A DNA stretch of 64,000 bases from Dipteronia dyeriana. Taxonomy: Eukaryota > Streptophyta > Magnoliopsida > Sapindales > Sapindaceae. Positions 25,520-36,900 of the stretch are shown one piece after another. The stretch lies in assembly GCA_032871835.1 (NCBI GenBank), contig CM065296.1, forward strand, positions 10,302,001 to 10,366,000. The letters are read 5' to 3'. Under the pieces are notes generated by a model. It ran no database searches and was not told the DNA's origin. It saw only the letters and a program-made list of their open reading frames with translations. The position numbers and the translations under genes are program-made. Within the stretch, counting starts at the first letter, position 1. Every line of letters begins with the position of its first letter.

Positions 25520-27640
25520 AAAAGGATTTGTCCTTAAATCATCACCTGCCTTTTCAAATTCCTTTGTCTTTTCGGGATTACTTCTATAGGATGGTCTATT
25601 TTGGGATGGGTGCTCCGGGTATAAAATCAATTTGATGCTCAATTCCCCTTATTGGTGGTAAACCAATAGGCATCTCTTCGGGAAACACTTCATCAAAGTT
25701 CTGCAAAAGAGAACCAACAACACTAGGTAAATAAGAGTTTATTTTATTAGTACTAAAGCAAGCCTCTTTGTACAAAAGTACAATCATTTGCTGATTTGAA
25801 AATAAAACGTTTTTGATCTCACTCTCTCTTGCATAGAAATTCACTTGTCTCCTCTCTTTTTTTTTCTCATCAACTGAATTTGTTTTTTCCGTTTCACTTT
25901 TTTTTCTTTTTTTATTGTTTCAGTCTCCCTTCCTTTTGAACTCTCACTCTCATTTTTTACATCTCTCTCTCTTTTAACCTCACTTGATCTTCATACACTT
26001 GTCTTGGGGTTAAGGGTACAAGAGTGATTGGCTTTTTATTGAGTATAAATGAGTATCTATTGGTATAACCATCATGAGTTACATGCCTATCAAACTACCA
26101 TCGTTACCCCAAAAGGATATGGCACGCATGCATTGGTACCACATCACACAAAACTTCATCTTTGTACTTCCTAATGGAGATTGACACTATCACCCATTTA
26201 GTAACCATGATTTCTCCACTATCATTCAGCCATTGTAGCTTATAAGGTTTTGGGTGCCTTAAAGTGGCCAAATTCAACTTTTCACCTAACGAGTGCTAGC
26301 CATATTAGTACAACTTTCCCCATCAAAAATCATGCTACAAACCTTATTATTAACATGGCATTGGGTGTGAAAGATATTATCATGTTATACCTCATCATTT
26401 TCCTTGGCTTGTGCACTAAGAGCTCTTCTAGCAACCAAAAGCTCTTCGTCCACCGGATACTAAATGTCACTTGCATCGTCCAAAGATGGCATGGACTCAT
26501 CATCGGATTCACCTTCGGTTTTGATATCACCATCATCTTTCAAAATCATGACTCTCTTGTTTGGACATTAAGATGCAATATGACTTGTTTCCAAACACTT
26601 AAAGCATTTAATATCTCGGTTTCTAGTATGTTAGGAATCTGATTTACCTTGGTTTGGTATGGCTCCAACCTTGTGACCTTTGGAAGGTTCAACATTGGCC
26701 TTGAAACTAGGTTGGTCATCCCTCTTGTTCTAATTCGGGTTCCACGATGAAGAAGAACCCGAATGTTGCCTAACTCTTATGGAACCATTCCTTTTCAATT
26801 GTTGTTCCACCTTAATGGTCATGTGCACCATGTCATTACATTCAACATAATATTGCGACTCTACCACATTTGTAATGTCTCAGTTTAGTCCACCTAAAAA
26901 CCTAGCCATATCAGCCTCTCAGTCCTCCTCTACACTGGCTCGAGTCAAGGCTATCTCCATCTCTTTGTAGTAATCTTGAACACATTTAGACCATTTAGTA
27001 ACTCTTTGCAACTTTTGAAACAAACCCCTATAGTAGTGACTTGGAATGAATCGCTTCCTCATAGCAGTTTTCATCTCTTCCCATGTCACAATAGGCCTTT
27101 CTCCATTCCTCCTACTCAAAGTAAATTGATCCCACCAAATAATAGCATAATTAGTAAATTCTATAATGGCCAACTTTACCTACTTCAATTCTGAATAATC
27201 ATGGCAATCAAACACCAATTCAATTCCTTTCTCCCACTCCAAATAAGCTTTAGGATCGATTTTGCCTTGGAAAGATGAAATCTTCACCTTGATGCTTCCC
27301 AAGTTGTTATCAACCCTCTCTCCATACCTATCTCTTCTATTTCCATAACTTACTCCTCTACCTCATATTCCTTGCCTAAATATGCCAAAACCCTAATTAT
27401 AATTTTGATCATCTTCTTCCAGGTCATTACCATAATCATCTTCATAATCAAACCTAGGTGGGTTCCTTTCTCTTCGTTCCACTTAGGAGCTCTGAGTGTC
27501 TGCCACCCTTTTGTGAACTAGACTCCACTTTGTCTATTCTATCATGCACTTCACCAAACCTCAACTTCAAGGCCTTGAAGAAAAGTTTGAAATCTATCTT
27601 CTTTGGTGCATCTTCGGAAAAATCTTTACTTGTTTCTTGA
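25520..27640 (-). pseudogene. Element G gag-protease relic
   Basis: Read right to left. The Gag N-terminus starts at the ATG near 27640. The retrotransposon capsid domain lies at 27173-26919 (WWDQF...RFIPSHY). The knuckle CFKCLETSHIAS.C lies near 26600. Protease has the FDGGSCTN active-site region near 26340. The protease-RT linker with a FPEEMP-like motif lies near 25680, and the first 25-30 residues of RT follow before the deletion into the LTR. Many stops. It is a chromovirus-like gypsy by general appearance; the clade was not determined. Confidence 0.7.
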
Positions 27641-28175
27641 GACATATTTACTAATCTGCAAAAAAAAAAAAAAGTTATCAAGCCTTACAAACACTCCCTC
27701 ATATGTTTACTCTCAATAGTTATGGCACTCACGCTCGTGTTTCACTCAACTTTAGCTTTTACCCTCTTATGAGCTCGCACTTTCTTGTCTTTTTCCACTC
27801 TTTGTTCACTTTTTTTAGTTCTTTATTGAACTTAGACAGACACTCACAAGAGAATTAGGAAATGTTCAAAAAGCAAGTTGTAACAAGTGATGCAATAGGA
27901 CAAGAATAACAAAGAGTTGATACTAATTCAATGACCAGATTTTTTTTTAATGCAACGAAATCAAGAAGAAGGATTATCAAGAGTTAATATAAATTCAACT
28001 ACCAGACTTTTCATATATATATATTTGTACTCACTTTTTTTGTACTCACTTTTTTTTTTAATTTTTTTTTAGTATTGGACTTGATTCAAATGAAATAAAG
28101 CATAAAAAAAATTAAAAAATTAAAAATAACAAGCGAATGAAGAACAAGAATAGATCAAATCTGATTAGAACCCTA

Positions 28176-28190
28176 AACTCTGATACCAAA
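28176..28190 (-). other. Element G primer-binding site
   Basis: On the minus strand TTTGGTATCAGAG follows the LTR end CATATCA, a tRNA-Met-type priming site. Confidence 0.7.
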
Positions 28191-29081
28191 TGATATGAAC
28201 CTCACCAAAAGTAGAGACTTGCAAGACCCGAAACCAATAGAAGGAAACATAATTAGGATCGTGTTCTAATTTGAATTTATAATAAAGACTATAAAAAGAT
28301 ATTGACCCTTTATCTATAAAGAGATAAAAACCAAAGGTATAAGGAATATTATAGATGCCACACTCGAGAACGAGAAAGAAATTGTGAGTGATAAGTCAGG
28401 GTTTTAAGAACCAAAGAGAAAACGCTCTCAATATTATTCAATTCAAAATTCTTCTCCTTAAGACATTCATAAATCCCTTTTAAACTAAAATTATCTAAGA
28501 CCTAAAAGGGAAAATAATATTTGGCAATTAATGCCTTTACAATCAGGAAATTTAAATGGGCAACAATTGTCTTACAATTGGGAAAGAAATAAAAATTAAA
28601 ACTAGCAACTAGTTGACTTGCTCCTTATTTGGAAAGCTGAATTTAGGAAACAAATGAGTTCCTTTATTTATGAAACAAATCAGCTCATTACTCTTTGGAT
28701 AATAAAATAGGAAATTTACTGAAATGGGAATCTTCTCCAACCATACGTAAAATTGGAAATATGCTAAAATGAGAATCTCCTCCAACCATACATAAAATAG
28801 GAAATATACTGAAATGAGAATCTCCTCCAACCAAATGCAAAAATAGGAAATATGTTGAAATGAGAATTGATATGAACTCAGCCCAATCAGTTGCCTTGAC
28901 GATGTTGACTAAGCCTTGGTCTTCACGTGTGCTCATTTTGGATTTCAACATTTCAGAATCAACCCAAGTTTCATGATTCAAGACATTGATTGCCTTTTAG
29001 AATCTTTTAACTCTTGCCCTTGTTATTGGGCCAACTGGAACATGCAATGGATTCATTGGTGCATCTCCTATATTCTCATCA
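28191..29081 (-). repeat. Element G 5' LTR
   Basis: 891 bp. On the minus strand it runs from TGATGAG to ATATCA. It holds about four 45-bp tandem units (28700-28870). Confidence 0.75.
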
Positions 29082-30214
29082 AGTGTGGTGCCTTCCCTCT
29101 CATGTGGTCCCTCCAACGCCACATAATTTCCCTCTCTTTTAAATTGAATTTTGATTAGAAATTTTCATAAGTTTTTTGTTGTTGTTTTTGTGATATCTCA
29201 CTCATTTTAGATCCAATTTTGGTGATTTAAAAACCAATATCTTCGTTTTTCAAAGAAGAACAAGTCATGTGCGCTTAGAGAGCTGATTTGAGTCTAGATT
29301 TTTTTATTTACATTGATCTTTTGTAAGTAAATTATATTATCTACACTTATCTTGTGATTAATTTCTTGAATCTCTTTATTTGAATGTGAAATGTGTTGAT
29401 AGTTTGAATTCTATTTTCTGACTTTTTTGAGTAATTTTTGAAATTAGCTTTTGTTGTTTAATTGTATTTCTTTCCTGATTTTGATGAACATGAACTTGAA
29501 TCTAGAATAATTCGTGTTTATACTTGAGTGTTAATTTCTAGGTTTTTAGTCACGTGTTCTAGAACTATAATATTTTGATTGTGATTTCAGTTGTTTAAAT
29601 TTAGCTGTTCTTTAAGTGAATATGTTATGGATTTCAAGTGTTGATTTGTCCACTTGATTTCAAAGCTAGATGCGTACCTTTAGTTATAAATCTGTTTTTT
29701 TTGCTTTGATTGACATGTTTAAGTTTCTAGATATATTTATGTATGAATTGAATTGCATATTCTAGATTTCCTATTACACGTTCATAAGGATTAGTTTCAT
29801 ATGTTTATGAGATTGAATTGTGATAATTAATTCTTCATAGAGTGTATTTGATTTATATACTCTATTTGCATATGTTTGAATGTTTGGACTTCAATTAGAT
29901 CATTACCTTATTGGTTTTTTTTTAAGTGTACATTTTTTCAACTAATAAAATGTGATGTCGCTAATGGTTATAAAGCAACCGGTGGATGTTTCCTCAGTTG
30001 TAAGGTTTTACAACGTTATAAAAATCTGTTTGAATACTTGCTTAATTGAGTTGAAATTGACTTGTTAAAACGATTTACTTGTTAGTGTCTTTTGACCGAA
30101 AATGAGGTGCAAAGAATTTGAGTCTTCCTATGCACTTATAGTCTATTTGACACTAAGTGATATAGGGAAATTTCAATTTGGACAACTTGTTTGACAAAAT
30201 TGAAATTTGTATCA
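29082..30214 (+). repeat. Element F 3' LTR, second part
   Basis: Resumes after element G. A segment near 29970-30020 (GCTAATGGTT...CCGGTGGATG) matches the corresponding part of the element D LTR. It probably ends TTTGTATCA at 30214. No ORF. Confidence 0.55.
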
Positions 30215-30257
30215 CCTCTGACGTGCATACAATATTCTATTTCAGTACTTCACAATG

Positions 30258-30519
30258 AAATTAAAATAATACCCTCGCTACCGCAATAAATTCTAGACCC
30301 AGATGTGTTCCAAATCGTGATTGCAGTTCATGACCAACTAATAAATCATTATTGTATACATCAGGCTGGCAAGGATCCTCAGCTAAATATACATCATTAT
30401 GCCCACAATTTTTTGGCATGTGAGCACAAGCATAGGTTGATCCTGAAAATTCCTGAGCTAAATATACAAAACTATGCCTACAATTTTTAGGCATGTGAGC
30501 ACAAGCATAGGTTAATCTG
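30258..30519 (-). other. Exon-like ORF with an in-frame 75-bp duplication
   Basis: The minus strand carries an open frame of about 85 codons beginning just after an acceptor-like ATTTTCAG and ending at a stop near 30258-30260. Two 25-residue units begin TYACAHMPKNC and are 75 bp apart (30371-30445 and 30446-30519). Each is preceded by a TTTTCAG-like acceptor. The remainder reads VGHELQSRFGTHLGLEFIA. The family is not recognised. It could be an old last exon of another gene or an unused alternative 3' exon. It lies 440 bp downstream of the TWINKLE stop. Confidence 0.35.
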
Positions 30520-30959
30520 AAAATGCCAAAGCATTCATGAGAAAATGGTTGATGATGTCTGTAAATGCAGCTTTTGATCTATACAGTAATTATGATCACT
30601 TAACTAATGAATCAGGACACATCTGAGTTGATTAAGACATTACCATATTTCAACAAGTTTAAACAAAAATAATGTGGAAAAAATAATCAAATTTCCAAAA
30701 AAGTTGCGTTAACTACTGAATTTGGCATAACCGTTGAGTTGTAACTTACCAAGAGTATATAATGTACTCCATATTATAATCTTACTGGAACCAAGAACAT
30801 CAATTACGTAGTTGGAAATTTTGCAGGAACCAAGAACGTCAATTGGGGTAGTTGGAATCCGTCTTATCATAAAAAATTTAACTACTCAATTAGCAAACTC
30901 AACTATACAATACTTGAATTATCATATAAATACAAAATAGTCAAACTTCTCCCAGATGG

Positions 30960-30990
30960 TTAATTGATGTCCATAAATTCACCGGTTACC
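30960..30990 (-). CDS. TWINKLE: TWINKLE exon 21 (last)
   Basis: Acceptor TTTTGGCAG. It completes Arg688, adds VTGEFMDIN and ends in TAA. The 31-nt length fits the phase left by exon 20 exactly. Confidence 0.85.
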
Positions 30991-33900
30991 CTGCCAAAAG
31001 CGAATAATAAAACATTATTACAGTGGCTCATAGACACAGACAGAGAGAGAGATGGTGGTCTTCAAATCCCATTCACCAAGAGTGCCAGTATTGATATTAG
31101 GAAAAACACTATAATAACATAGGAAAGACAATGGAAACATGCACTTCTTTGGATTCTAACTTCTAAAGGATCGTTTGTTTTTTCCACTTAAAACTTAATG
31201 GGTCTGAATAACAATTATGAAGTTATTTGCTTATTTAAAAGGTAAAACAACTTAAAAATATCAAAAAACAACTTAAAATAAACTTTTCACTTAATTATGA
31301 ATCACTGAATTGCTTTAAATTCAATCCAAACTCTTTTCTTCCGATACTATCCTCCATATATAACATATTTCTTATTTCATCATAATTATATATGGTGTAG
31401 AAATCTTTATTTTAATATATTGCTTATTTTAAATAACTTTAAAAATAAAAAAGAACCCTAATCACTTCTCATATTTGTATTTAATATCAATACTTAATTA
31501 TGATATTAGAGTGATGTATTTATATATATTATTTTTTTAAAGTGTTTTGTACGAGTTTTTGTCCCTTTTATTTTTTGAAAAAAAAAACTTTTCTTTTCTT
31601 CATAAAAATGAAGTTTGTTTGTAATCGAAAAAGATGATCATGATCATGTGTTCATATATAATAATTATTTTTTGATTGTTTTTATTCCATATTATATATA
31701 TAATTGTTTAACATGAGTATAAATGTAAAATTACTTATTTTCAGGCAATTTTACTTTTAAGAAACAAACTTGTTGATAATACATTAAGATGTGAGGAAAA
31801 AAAAAAAAAAAACATGTCATTCAAGTTCAGATTTCAATCCATATTCAGTCGTAAGAAGAATTCAATACTGTTCAGCCTTCAGACAAAAAAACAAACGACC
31901 CCTAAGTAGATACCGAAATCAGACTTTCTTACTTTAGCAATGTGGTGAGTTAATTTAGTAATTCTTCTTGGACTTAGCTTCTTCATGTTGTAGTAATTCA
32001 TGAACTATGCATTTACTCTCATTGTGTTCATAAAATTGGCATTCACGTACAAAGAATAAGTTTGTACAAGAGTAAAAAAGGTCTATCCATGACACCTTAA
32101 TAAGCTTTACACACCTGTTATATGACAAGAAGGCATCGCCTATTGTTCCTGCAACCTTATTCCGTACTTTCCGCACACCAACCTGCACTTATACAGTTCG
32201 AACAGCTTTCCCCATGTAAGAGATGATAACAATAATTATGGGGAAGAAAGAGTCTTTATGTCCACAAATCTAATACTTGAAAATTTATACCCACCTGTAC
32301 TCTATCCATAGGCCCAGCCTCTGGATCTCGATTACGGTGAACAACAATTCCGTTGTCACATTTGTTTATAAAGTGTGCACTTCCACTTATATCATAGAGA
32401 TTCGGGGGACCCCCAACCCATTGGTGCAGCTGTCAAACAAAGGGGAAAAATTTGAGAGAGGAGATATGTGAGCAACAAACTAGATTTCACTGATGCCAAC
32501 CTGTCTAGGATGAGCGACAAACCAAACATGAACAGAATGATGTAGAGAAAACCGCTTGATCTTAGTAAGCATCTGACTCACATACTCAGTTTCAGTACTG
32601 CAAGAAATAAAGTTCACATTGTAGATGAAAACAGAACTTCCAAAATTCGAAATGCAAGAAATAAGGTATGCTTTAAGAGAGAATATATCCCAATGAGTGA
32701 AAAGTACTACATGGATCCTTCTTGTAAGGGAAACTTGTGATTTTTTGAGGAATTTGTTTCTACCCTCTCTTATTTTGCTATGAAGGATGCATTTTTTTTA
32801 TTAAAACACACATAGATTTCTTTGGAGAAAAGCACTTTTTTTGTCACTAAAAGAAGATCAATAACTAATAACAAAGAATGGTTCACCATACTCCAAACAT
32901 GAGCGATGAAGGGCAAGAGAGACATCTACCCACACCCACCGAGAGAAAGCGGTATCTTCAAATTTGGAGCAACTAATTTTGTGTTCCAAAATACATGTCT
33001 CAGTTTGTAAGTAGTATTTAACCTTGCTCGGTGAAGCAATGACCGACAAAAGAGAACCTAAGAATGAAAGCCATAACGGACCTTTGCACCTATTGAGATA
33101 ATTAGATAGTCACAGATAAATGCTACATCACAACTTCACTGTTCCCAGTCAAAACATTGGTAATTTCTCTTACAACAGACATGTCACCAATATGCTCATA
33201 ATCACAATGTCATCGATCTCAGGAAAAGTGGCATGAAAGGATATCCGGATGGTATTGACCAGATGAGGTTTGGAATGGTAAGATAAAGAAAAAGGAGTCA
33301 TGGAATTTTTTCCAATTTTTACTTTTCTTTGAAGGAGTTATTATGTACTATATGAATCGTCAATCAATAGGGCATTTATGAAAAAATCTGAACAAATCTA
33401 ATCATGATAAAAATAATTCAAGAGTGTAATTCAAAAGCATTTATGAAAAAGCATTTTGTACAATGAAAACGAAAAATCTAATATTTTGAATTTTCAAGTT
33501 CCACGAACACATTACACATCCAAGAAACCTCTTAGATGATGAAATAGAGAAAACATGGAACGCCGAAGAATGTTGTATGTTCTACAAATTCTATTTTTCC
33601 ATATGGCAGAAACATCTTTTTATTTTTCTATTTTAAGAAAAACATCCATTTTTAGATGAGTTTTGAGATTTTTGAATATGGTAACCGTGGAATTCCAAGT
33701 AATTAGAATGTAATTTAGTAGCTTAGCTTTTATTGATTTGTTTCCTAGTTTTTTGAAATTTGATTGTCATTTTCCTATTACTTAGGGATTGTGATTATCC
33801 TCTCATTAGAAGGAAATCAGCTTCCTTTCTTGTATATATATAGGATGTCAACTGATGTAATAATATACACAAATTTTCTCTAAATTCTTCATGGTATCAG

Positions 33901-36900
33901 AGCCACTTGAACCCGAAATAAAATCTAATTCCCTACTACTCCTTTCGGCAACAAACCCTATATTTCCCTACTGCTCTTTCAGGCAGCAAACCCTATATTT
34001 CCCTACTGCTCTTTCCGACAGTAAACTCTATATATTTGTTTCCTAGTGTTATTCCCAACAGATAGGTCTTCAAATAATTCAGTATGTCTCACGAATCCTC
34101 TTCAAAAGTCTTTTCTGGTTCAGATCCTTCTAACTCTAACAACAATGACGAGGGAGGCTCTGACTAGACATCCTTTCAGTTGCTCATATCCGGTCACAAG
34201 TTGACCGGTAAAACTATCTTCAATGGTCCAAATTGATCCTCATCTCCATTAGCGAGAAAGGAAAAGATTGGTACCTCACTGGAGAGGTACAAAAACCAGC
34301 CAAGGAGGACAAAGGATATCGCCAATGGAAGACTGAGAATAACTTGGTGATGTCATAGCTGCTAAATTCAATGAATGCTGATATTAGTGAGAATTTTCTG
34401 TTGTATGAGACAGCAAAGGAGATATGGGATGCAGCACATAAGACTTTTCCTACTCATGATAACACAGCCGAGTTGTTTGCGATTGAAGGGATTCTACATG
34501 ATCTGCATCAAGAAGAGAATTCGGTCACTCAATACTACACTAAGCTCTCTAGATTATGGCAGCAGGTAGACATATTCGAGAATGATGTTATTAACAATCT
34601 AGGAGATGAGGCAACACACAAAAAGTATTGAGAGAACGATTTTTCAAGTTCCTGTTAGGGCTGAATCATAATCAGAATCATGGCAATCAAAACATTACCT
34701 ACTCTCCGCGAGACAGTTTCTGAGGTGGTGCGTGAAGAGAGCAGAAGGAAGGCAATGCTTGGCTCTGACAGCAACATTACACAACCACTTGGCAGTCCAT
34801 GGAGGAAAAATCAACCAACCTAGGAAGGGCCGACCGTGGTGCGAGTATTGCAAACGGCCATGTCATCTCAAGGACAATTGTTGAAATCTTCATGGAAAAC
34901 TAGTTGACTGGAAACCCCAAGAATAGTTGTGACAGATAAAAAGGGTTACTTGGGCAGTGGGAATGAAGGTGTTGGAACAGATTCAATTGTACACATTCAG
35001 GAGCAATTGGATCAACCGCAGAAAATGGTTTTTGGTTTAAATGCTTCAGTGGTTGGTGTCGGGTCTACTGCTACTAAAGGTACCTTCTCCACTGCTTTGA
35101 ATGTGAAAAAGAAGGTTTAAATGTTGAAATTTTTCACATCAACAAATTTCAGTTCATCAACGGTTAGCTTACTTCGAATGAGGTTGGCTATTCTGACGCT
35201 ATTCATTGGTTTTTTGTTAAATTTGCAAGCATTTCTTACTTATTTGCATAGATCTAGCATTTTTATTTAAATTTTAGTTTTATTTAATTATTTTTCTTTT
35301 TATTCATTTTTATTCTATTTTTTTCTTTTTGTTATTTTGCTTTTATTCTAGTTCTCTTTTATAATCCAATTGTTTTTTTTTTTCATAAAACACAAGCGGA
35401 TTCATTAAAAAAAAAAAAAAAAAACCTAGCATTATTCAATCGTTTGTTGGAATTGAGTATTTGGTTGTGGACGTACATGTCTAGGAAAGTTCTGTCTAAG
35501 GAGGCTGGTTCTTAAGTGTCCATTGTGACCCTCCACAATTTCCTGGGAACTTACCTGGTGTATTGTTCACAATTGCGTACACTATCCTATAAACAAACCA
35601 TTTAGAGTCATAGGTGGTTTACTGTGCACATACGGCTAATTTATTTTAATTATTACGTGTTTTCACATTACTCGTACACATAATGGTTACCAAACAAGAC
35701 TTTGAAAAATCTAACCAGGATCTTAATGACAAAATCATGGCAGTCCAAAATGACCTTGGGAAACAAATACTTGACCTTACAAATGAAATGCGTAATACCT
35801 TTACCAGTATCGAGGCCCGGATCACTGATTTTAACACTCACCACTCTCCTAGGGATAGAGGTAAACAATCTATGGAAGAACATGTTACTGGGTCTACTAT
35901 GAGTCAAGGTACATAAGTCCCAAGTCATATACATCCGAGTTCGTCCAATATAGGCCTTAAGGCCTCAACCTCTAGGGTCCTCCCTTTACATAGGAATGCG
36001 CAACCATTTCGGCCCGAGTCTGATGATGAACCTGATGAATATAGACAACCTAGGCATGCCTTTAGAGGTTGAGGATCATGAAGTTAGGCGTCCACCTAAT
36101 CTTCTTCCTCATCTGAATTTTGACCACTATCGGAACCCCTATGATGACCGTAGAGATTTCCATAGAAGATTTTCTTATGACCATTTTGATCCCGTTACAG
36201 GTAGACGCCCCGGAATTTGATGGTAGGTTAGATGCCAATGTCTTCCTAGATTGGCTTGCTGCCATGGATGACTACTTTGAGTGGTATCCTATGAGTGACG
36301 AAAAAAAAAATCGTTTTGCCAAACTTAAGCTCGTCGGTTCTGTTAAGAAATATTGGCAGAACATCCAAATGCAGTTTGATCGTCTAGGTCAGGATCCCAT
36401 CACCCTTTGGTCTGAGATGAAAACCAGGTTAAGAGAAATACCTGCCTACCTATTATCGTAGTGAGTTACTAGACCAGTGCCTTAACATTAAACAATCTTC
36501 GTCTAGTGTCAATGACTACATATCTGTATTTGATGACCTGTTGATAAGATGTAATATCAAAGAACTCGATGTAACTGTGGCTAGAGTCCTAAATGGCCTT
36601 AAGTTTGAACTCAAACGTCTGGTTAGCATGCACAATCACGAGACTTTAGAAGATGCCTACTCTAAAGCCTAGACGCTGAGAAATACCTTCGTCCTTATCC
36701 CTTAAGGCGCCCACCGGGTGACTTTCGCCAAACTCGTCCTACTCTACCTGAGGGTTCCCAATCCTTCAACTATACAAGGGTTAATACTTCAACCTCAAAT
36801 GCTCCATTTGAATCTCGACCTCCTATACTGAGAGATAGGACCGGCATTCCTTCTACAGTGTCCTCATAACCCTAATATTGAGTACCACCATTGTCATGCT

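Larger units (their letters stand above)
24549..29081 (-). mobile_element. Gypsy element G, minus strand, internally deleted
   Basis: Two direct LTR copies lie at 24549 to about 25519 and at 28191-29081. On the minus strand the primer-binding site TGGTATCAGAG is next to the 28191 LTR, so transcription runs right to left. Gag, zinc knuckle, protease and the very start of RT are present. The sequence then jumps straight into the 3' LTR a few bases after its expected start. It sits inside the LTR of element F. No convincing target duplication was found. Confidence 0.75.

Noticed and set aside
24544..29086. Target duplication for element G
   Set aside because: GGAGT at the left and AGTGT at the right share only AGT in register-shifted form, which is not enough to call.
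32858..33049. 63-codon minus-strand ORF in TWINKLE intron 17
   Set aside because: It lies between exon 18 and copia A, does not fit TWINKLE phase, and resembles no known protein.
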